This document shows positions 39,001-42,142 of a stretch of DNA of 42,142 bases, one piece after another. Position 1 is the first letter of the stretch. Every line of letters starts with the position of its first letter. The DNA comes from Verrucomicrobiota bacterium (lineage in GTDB: Bacteria; Verrucomicrobiota; Verrucomicrobiia; Methylacidiphilales; JBCCWR01): the NCBI GenBank assembly GCA_039192515.1, contig JBCCXA010000032.1, positions 1 through 42,142 of the forward strand, written 5' to 3'. A program made the translations under genes and the position numbers. The notes under the pieces were generated by a model. That model ran no database searches. It was given only the letters and a program-made list of their open reading frames with translations, and was not told the DNA's origin.

Positions 39001-40264
39001 TGAAACAAAACCACCAGAACTTGTTGCCTATATCATACCTAAAACAAATACCACCACCAGCTCCTTAACAAAACTCTCTGCCAAAACATCACCACACCCT
39101 ACAAACGACAACAGACCTAGAGTAGCACTCCCCGACTCTAAAGATAATTCTCAGTTATTTACCCGTCAAAGCCATCGACGATTTTTGGATGATACAATAG
39201 AGCTCGAAACGCTCGCTGACTTACTAAGTGCTCTAAAAGCCACCCCTGTAAATAACGCACCTTTTCCCAAGTACCTTTATCCATCCGCTGGCAGCCTCTA
39301 TGCCGTCAAAAGCTATCTCTTTTTAAAGGAAAGCCGTGTTACTGGCGTTCGTTCTGGATGGTACGAGTATGATCCAATTCAGCATCAACTTCTACACACC
39401 AAACCCAACAATACATCTAGTCCTGATGACCTCTTTAAAATCAACCAAGATGTAGCTCAAGAAAGTGCTTTTTACCTTTTTCTTATTGCTGATATCGCAA
39501 AAATTCAAGAAAGCTATGGAGATCGTGCCCGAGATTTTGCTCATTTGGAAGCGGGCTACTTAAGCCAGCTTTTGATGGAAAAAGCGCATACTTTGAATAT
39601 TGGTTTTTGTCCGGCAAATGAACCCAGCTTTATCAAACTTCAAGAAAGTCTCGACCTTTCTAAAGATCAACTATGTGTTCATAGTTTAATTGGTGGAGTC
39701 ATTGAACCATCTTGGTCTAAAAAGTGGATGTCTATAGAATCCGGAAGTAGTTCTTCTTTCATAGAGAAAATTCAATCCGACCTAACTTCAAAACTCCCCG
39801 AATATATGGTGCCACGCCATTTCCAAATTATATCTAAAATCCCTTTATCACCAAATGGAAAGGTGAACCATAAAGCCCTGCCTGCTCCCTTAGGCTCAAA
39901 TCAGGAAAACTATGTTTCACCTCAAACTACACTTGAAAAAACTGTCGCTGCACATTGGGAGCAGCTACTCGGTGTAGAAAAAGTTGGTCTCCATGATAAC
40001 TTTTTCCAACTCGGAGGAAACTCACTCCAAGCTATCCAATTACTGAGCTTACTGAGAAATGAAGGCTACCCCAATCTCACCATTACTAACCTCTTCAATG
40101 CGTTGACACCGGCTGATCAAGTGCAACTTCTCACTTCACTAGAGCCCTCACTCCTCATAGAGCAAAAAATCCAGCGAGTCGACCGTGTAGATACTGAAGT
40201 CTCTAACCTTTCCGATGAGAATGTTGACGCCGCGCTTAGAAAACTACTAAATAATAGTCACTGA
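33056..40264 (+). CDS. Two-module NRPS: C-A(Ala)-T-Cy-A(Cys)-Ox-T
   Basis: This 2402-residue synthetase builds an Ala-thiazole end. C (43-480) has HHIICDR at 175-181, with Arg in place of the usual Gly. A1 (500-975) has pocket DLFNNALTY, a known alanine code. T1 Ser is 1023. The Cy domain (1083-1510) carries DVLLGD at 1213-1218, the DxxxxD motif of heterocyclisation. A2 (1535-2275) has pocket DLYNLSLIW, exactly a known cysteine code. Inside A2, between RIELGEIE (1958) and the A10 Lys2269, sits a flavin-dependent Ox domain (about 2020-2220; YLYPSAGSLYAV, LEAGYLSQLLMEKAHTLNIG), as in epothilone- and bleomycin-type lines, so thiazoline should be oxidised to thiazole. T2 Ser is 2323 (GGNS). There is no TE; the tail LSDENVDAALRKLLNNSH may dock the TubC_N reductase. 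Confidence 0.95.
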   Translation: MSSVYEKLNQLSPEQRALFEKRMREKGLQISKPDSIQRRGPNEELFLSPAQERLWFVQQFDTENTAYNISSAVRLHGSLDLIKLEFALTQIVNRHESLRTSFHKNSEGLPVQKIHSGDFFSLKKENLTETSNPEEYAKQQIEASQNTPFDLTYPPLRFYLFSLNPKDHILAFVTHHIICDRWSVTVFMRELLTYYTVADRNTLPSLQIQYPDWALWQRKKLSEGLAEKQLAYWKQQLEGSAPQLGLPFRSKKQTLTTEGNHLPITLGSGLSGKIKQLANQSQVSLFTFLLACFKVFLNRYTDATDLVVGSEVANRDRNESFGLIGLLVNTLVIRTQLSSELTFLEVLKQVQENVQGALSHQDLPFEKLVEAINPERDVNQLIPLFQVKFDLKQIPITEKQLGELTLESFPTIDKSAKYDLRFNLQEDDECISGQIEYRTSLFEEATIQRMGQHFINMMGHIVANPHHPLTKFDILSSTEQKDILKSSFGRQVATSQETLHHLFEKQVHTTPHNIAIYDGYKSINYQELNVLADARAKEIEALKLSPESRIGICVKKSIELVSVLLGILKADLAYVPLDPDYPQERLDLIIEDSNCAAIYHQSSNGLVLKRRKQTLNDDTSTSKKPSTKSLAYLIYTSGSTGKPKGVAIEHQAATTLIRWARDYYTDNELQGVLASTSICFDLSIFEIFVPLTTGGSIIVADTLFSLPKLPAQDKVTLINTVPSLLRSLLAEYELPKSITNVNLAGEALPSDLVDDLHKLGIQRVDNLYGPSEDTTYSTWVSMLRGEFDSQKEIITIGYPIDNTVAYILDEHQRIQPNGLSGELYLGGDGLARGYLNREELTETSFIPNPISSQPSRLYRTGDRARRNERGEIEFLGRIDYQFKVRGFRIEAGEIETRLRSHTNILDAVVMPYRNKRETLLLAYLVGEEGKTIPTHEKLHQYLSDQLPSAMIPTLWHTLEEIPRLPNGKVNKEALPQPNNPKSQNTYEPPINDTQHQLVELWQNLLQKEKIGIHDSFFLLGGHSLLAIQLVSKMESHFKVSVPLRDLFQNPTIEAISKMIQETNDALPAAEQFEIKTDSQSRHQPFPLTDIQQAYWLGRHGAFELGNIGTHGYREINLKGIPHEKIETFFNQLIKRHDMLRVIVETDGQQRILEEVPYYKINKTSISPEKTEETIMARREALSHQVFATNQWPLFHLEAIEISPHTTRYLCSFDVLLGDAWSLQILGKEIVQLIMNLQLLPLSLSFRDYVIAEKAWANDAIARRDWAFWKEKIKTLPPAPELPLIKNPRELTLPKVRRRNFKLSPSLWQKLQQEGQSSGLTPSAIILAAFSEILGNWSRHPAFTINLTLFNRPQVHEDINSIVGDFTSSTLIDCDQRGGGTFAERATRVQSTLWQALEHRSVSGVKIIREMSKELSSNGGALMPVVFTSTLGQLSVKKPENDWSATFVYGVSQTSQVYLDHQVSEIDGHLVINWDVIEELWPDGVLDEMFKTYEHFIVDLAKHPECWNKQPLLSSLATYEKLNAISETCISVKPQALLHTQFYEQALKKPNAPAILTDSENLSYEEIAKRSIQLSEQLLKLNVKTNDLIAISTHKGWEQVVACLGILTAGAAYVPISPSLPTARQKELIEDTEAKIVIVSENKPNHFPSEVTQIELKLNTPLNVTLTIPKSIQKQNDLAYVIYTSGSTGMPKGVMIDHRGALNTITDINQRLKIQPSDRIYSISALNFDLSVYDLFGALISGAAIVMGTDALRSEDPKYWYERCNQDQVTIWNSVPALAQLFVQETISQKKTNDISLSSPIRAVLMSGDWIPVKLPTILHEQFPKAELFSLGGATEASIWSIIYPIKEPILSWPSIPYGKPMDNQTWYVLDENGAPRPPWVPGELYIGGKGIALGYWNRPELSAERFVANPFDKGTSNSQYLYRTGDWGRLRPNPSKPTEYCLEFLGREDSQIKINGYRIELGEIEACLQSHPALNKATVIATETKPPELVAYIIPKTNTTTSSLTKLSAKTSPHPTNDNRPRVALPDSKDNSQLFTRQSHRRFLDDTIELETLADLLSALKATPVNNAPFPKYLYPSAGSLYAVKSYLFLKESRVTGVRSGWYEYDPIQHQLLHTKPNNTSSPDDLFKINQDVAQESAFYLFLIADIAKIQESYGDRARDFAHLEAGYLSQLLMEKAHTLNIGFCPANEPSFIKLQESLDLSKDQLCVHSLIGGVIEPSWSKKWMSIESGSSSSFIEKIQSDLTSKLPEYMVPRHFQIISKIPLSPNGKVNHKALPAPLGSNQENYVSPQTTLEKTVAAHWEQLLGVEKVGLHDNFFQLGGNSLQAIQLLSLLRNEGYPNLTITNLFNALTPADQVQLLTSLEPSLLIEQKIQRVDRVDTEVSNLSDENVDAALRKLLNNSH

Positions 40265-40303
40265 TGCCCTTAATTAATACTCATATAAATCCATAATCAT
40301 TTA

Positions 40304-40322
40304 TTTATCAAGGTATGATAAA
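40304..40322. terminator. Small AT-rich hairpin after the plus-strand operon
   Basis: TTTATCA-AGGTA-TGATAAA forms a perfect 7-bp stem with a 5-base loop, 40 bases after the last NRPS stop. It is AT-only in all but one pair and has no T-tract after it, so it would be a weak intrinsic terminator at best. Nothing else is evident in 40265-40414. Confidence 0.25.
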
Positions 40323-40414
40323 GCTTTCTCCTATTTTACTACCAATGAATTTCATGAATAATAAAGTCAGATTTTTCATATAGCCTCTTGTCTATTAGAT
40401 TAGAGCATTTTTGA

Positions 40415-40435
40415 ATTAAATAACAACAAGCTGTA
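40415..40435 (+). repeat. Right copy of IS630-end inverted repeat
   Basis: This stretch matches the reverse complement of 120-140 at 20 of 21 positions (core TAACAACAAGCTGTA) and, like it, ends 32 bp before a transposase ATG. It marks the inner end of the right IS630 remnant and the right border of the cluster. Confidence 0.7.
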
Positions 40436-40467
40436 GATTATGAGTATGAAGAATTATAAACTTAGGG

Positions 40468-40933
40468 ATGAAAGCTTATAGTAAAGATTTAAGAGAAAAA
40501 ATTATTGAAAAAGGTATAAACAAAAGGGAGAAATTTATTATAAACAACCGGGAGGCCATCTTCAAAGTAAACTTCAAGCATATAAAATGGGCTATAGCTT
40601 TAAAAAAACGTTTCGAGCCAGCGAACGTGGACGTGCCGATATAGAAGCCAAACGCCAACAATAGAAATGGGATCTGCTTATATGGAACAACCAGAAACTT
40701 ATTTTTCTAGATGAGACTGGTGTAATACCCAAATGACTCGTCTCTATGGAAGGGCATTGCCAGGAGAACGTTGTCATGACCAGGTTCCATACGGTCATTG
40801 GAATAGCCTCACGTTTTTGGCGGCATTAATATATAACGCACTGACTGCACCATTACTTGTTGATGGCGCAATGGGCGGAGAAATGTTTGTAAGCTATATT
40901 ACTCAACATTTCTATCCGTCGCTTCGTTCTTAA
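40468..40933 (+). pseudogene. IS630-family transposase, broken
   Basis: From the ATG the frame reads MKAYSKDLREKIIE, then loses likeness. Transposase sequence resumes in another frame (GGHLQSKLQAYKMG, SFKKTFRASERGRADIEAKR), meets a TAG, continues with KWDLLIWNNQKLIFLDETGV, and shifts frame again into MTRLYGRALPGERCHDQVPY, GHWNSLTFLAALIYNALTAP and [15 protein letters not shown]. The order and motifs, including the DETG Asp, are those of IS630 transposases. An internal deletion, at least two frameshifts, a stop and loss of the C-terminal third (with the catalytic Glu) make it inactive. It points away from the cluster, opposite to the copy at the left edge. It ends abruptly near 40925, where the next transposase sequence begins. 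Confidence 0.85.
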
Positions 40934-41738
40934 AAAAGAGACTCCTGTTTCAAGTAAATCTGTAGGAAGACCTGGCATTCCCCATAAAATCTGCAAGCTT
41001 GTTATCTCAATAGCCAAGGAAAATACTTCTTGGGGCTATGAAAGGATTGTCGGTGTTCTTGCAAACCTGGGCTTTACTATATCGCACCAAAGTATTGGCA
41101 ACATTCTTAGCAAAGCCAATGTCCCACCATCTCCTGAACGCAAACTATCTTCTTTTTGGCATCAGTTTCTAAAAATGCATCCTCACGTTTGGGCCACCGA
41201 TTTGTTTACCAAGGATATCTGGGAATTTTCAGGCATTAAGACGTACTACATTCTCTTCTTTATTCATATCCATACGCGAAAGGTCATCATTGCGAGTGCT
41301 ACCGAAAAACCCAATGAAGATTGGATGCTTCAACAGGCCAGAAATATTTCTTCTCAAGATGCGTTTCTGGATAACAAAGGCTTCATCATTCATGATCGCG
41401 ACTCCAAATATTCGGATGCCTTCGGTAAGGTTTTTGCTGACATTGATTTTGAACCTATCCGACTCCCAATGCGTTCACCGAACCTCAATGCTTTTGCCGA
41501 AAGGTTTGTTTTGAGTATTAAATCCGAATGCTTAGATCACTTGCTCTTACTTGGGGAAAGGTCTTTGATTCGTGCCCTGCGGGAATACGAAGCTTTTTAC
41601 AACACAGAACGTAATCATCAGGGAATTAACAATGTCATTCCTTTTCCCAAGGATCATATCAGTCAAAAGCAAGGCGAAATCAAAAAGACCTCTCGTCTTG
41701 GCGGTTTGCTCAATTACTATTACCGGCAGGCCGCCTAA
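40932..41738 (+). pseudogene. rve (DDE) transposase, 5'-truncated
   Basis: An open frame of about 268 codons runs from the IS630 junction. Its only late ATG (41175) lies inside the conserved domain, so the real start is missing. Seen are GRPGIPHKI and [19 protein letters not shown] (second HTH/linker), then the rve core: first Asp in VWATDLF, second in [14 protein letters not shown], and the Glu in [17 protein letters not shown], ending [13 protein letters not shown]. This is the integrase-core type common in planctomycete and verrucomicrobial genomes, where full proteins are about 350 residues. About 90-100 N-terminal residues are replaced by the IS630 remnant. The catalytic triad is present, but without its front it is probably inactive. 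Nothing clear was seen in 41739-41936. Confidence 0.82.
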
Positions 41739-41936
41739 TCATTATTTCAATATTTCAAAGAACTATCATTTGAGAATTTCTTTTCTCAAAGCCGGCATCT
41801 TTCTGCCTACTCATGTAAATTACCTCATCCTCAAATGCAGAATGGTTCATATTCCACTTAATCGTAAGCATTGCGGAGCCATCTTAATTTTACTGCATTT
41901 CTAAAACCCTCTTGAATACGCATTCTAAATGGAATC

Positions 41937-42098
41937 CTAATTTTTGATAGCACGCTCAACCCCTTCAATAGGAGATTCCTCTTCATCTACTACTTGTACA
42001 TGGACGGTATAATCTTCCGGCGACCACATAGCCCAAACAAAAGAGATACTCAATACAAAACAAGCAGCTAATGTGAATACTATGGTTTTCTTTTTCAT
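41937..42098 (-). CDS. Small secreted protein, possibly the truncated front of a larger one
   Basis: A 53-residue frame starts at the ATG at 42098: MKKKTIVFTLAACFVLSISF then VWAMWSPEDY, a lysine-led hydrophobic stretch typical of a signal peptide or membrane anchor. After it comes YTVHVQVVDEEESPIEGVE, which resembles the first strands of a carboxypeptidase-regulatory-like or Ig-like domain (VxVxDxxGxPIxGVxV). The frame then stops abruptly (AIKN). It may be a genuine small protein or a gene cut short by a stop or frameshift next to the transposon remnants. It is not related to the biosynthetic cluster as far as can be seen. No function is assigned. Confidence 0.55.
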   Translation of the reverse strand: MKKKTIVFTLAACFVLSISFVWAMWSPEDYTVHVQVVDEEESPIEGVERAIKN

Positions 42099-42142
42099 TA
42101 ATCTAAACTACATCTATCACGAAACAACTTAGCTAAAGACAT
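42098..42142 (-). CDS. C-terminal tail of an upstream gene (cut by window edge)
   Basis: The minus-strand frame entering from the edge reads SLAKLFRDRCSLD and ends in a TAA that shares its last base with the ATG of the small secreted-protein gene (TAATG). Such stop-start overlap is typical of coupled genes in an operon. Only about 14 codons are visible, so the product cannot be named and the frame may be chance. Confidence 0.3.
   Translation of the reverse strand: MSLAKLFRDRCSLD

Noticed and set aside
778..40264. Calling the product a siderophore
   Set aside because: Only a Fur-like site supports it; no catechol, hydroxamate or salicylate genes and no TonB receptor are visible.
40733..40933. 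Open frame read as an independent small gene
   Set aside because: It is the DDE middle part of the broken IS630 transposase, preceded by a frameshift and a stop; not a gene on its own.
41572..41904. 110-codon plus-strand frame overlapping the end of the rve transposase
   Set aside because: Most of it is an out-of-frame shadow of the transposase; the non-overlapping part resembles nothing and has no start signal.
1..42142. CRISPR arrays, rRNA or tRNA genes
   Set aside because: No regularly spaced repeats or RNA-gene signatures were seen on reading both strands; a cmsearch/tRNAscan run would be decisive.

Overview
The window holds one large, previously unnamed (to me) hybrid NRPS/PKS biosynthetic gene cluster of about 39.5 kb (roughly 0.8-40.3 kb), bordered on both sides by decayed mobile DNA. 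The DNA is moderately AT-rich. The host is a Gram-negative-type bacterium that I cannot place firmly. The ABC-permease/M1-peptidase fusion, the rve-type transposase and a small secreted protein at the right edge would suit Verrucomicrobiota or relatives, but this is a low-confidence guess.

Layout. 1-0.8 kb: the start of an IS630-type transposase running off the left edge, the C-terminal stump of a tyrosine recombinase and a TPR-like gene stump. 0.8-23.9 kb, minus strand, one tightly packed operon read right to left: ABC ATPase, ABC permease fused to a dead M1 peptidase, TubC_N-thioester reductase, methyltransferase, class III aminotransferase, PKS (KS-AT-degenerate KR-ACP), luciferase-like monooxygenase, NRPS (C-A[Gly]-T-C-A-T-E), MATE exporter. 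23.9-24.16 kb: a divergent control region with a near-perfect 19-bp palindrome resembling a Fur box. 24.16-40.26 kb, plus strand: MbtH protein, two tandem related helical proteins of unknown role, NRPS (C-A[Gly]-T), PKS (KS-AT-degenerate KR-ACP), NRPS (C-A[Ala]-T-Cy-A[Cys] with embedded Ox-T). 40.3-41.7 kb: a broken IS630 transposase, inverted relative to the left one, joined to a 5'-truncated rve transposase. Right edge: a short secreted-protein gene and the tail of another gene, both minus strand.

How it may work (inference). Domain order and terminal docking motifs suggest PKS + aminotransferase + monooxygenase (a beta-amino, possibly hydroxylated acyl unit) -> Gly -> D-configured aliphatic residue -> Gly -> malonate (beta-keto kept) -> Ala -> Cys cyclised and oxidised to thiazole. 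Release would be reductive, by the free-standing TubC_N-reductase acting in trans, because there is no thioesterase. The E-domain C-terminus of the minus-strand NRPS and the N-terminus of the first plus-strand NRPS look like a COM docking pair, so the assembly line would cross the divergent promoter. No starter-loading domain, phosphopantetheinyl transferase or TonB receptor is seen. The Fur-like site hints that the product is made under iron limitation and may bind metal, but this is unproven.
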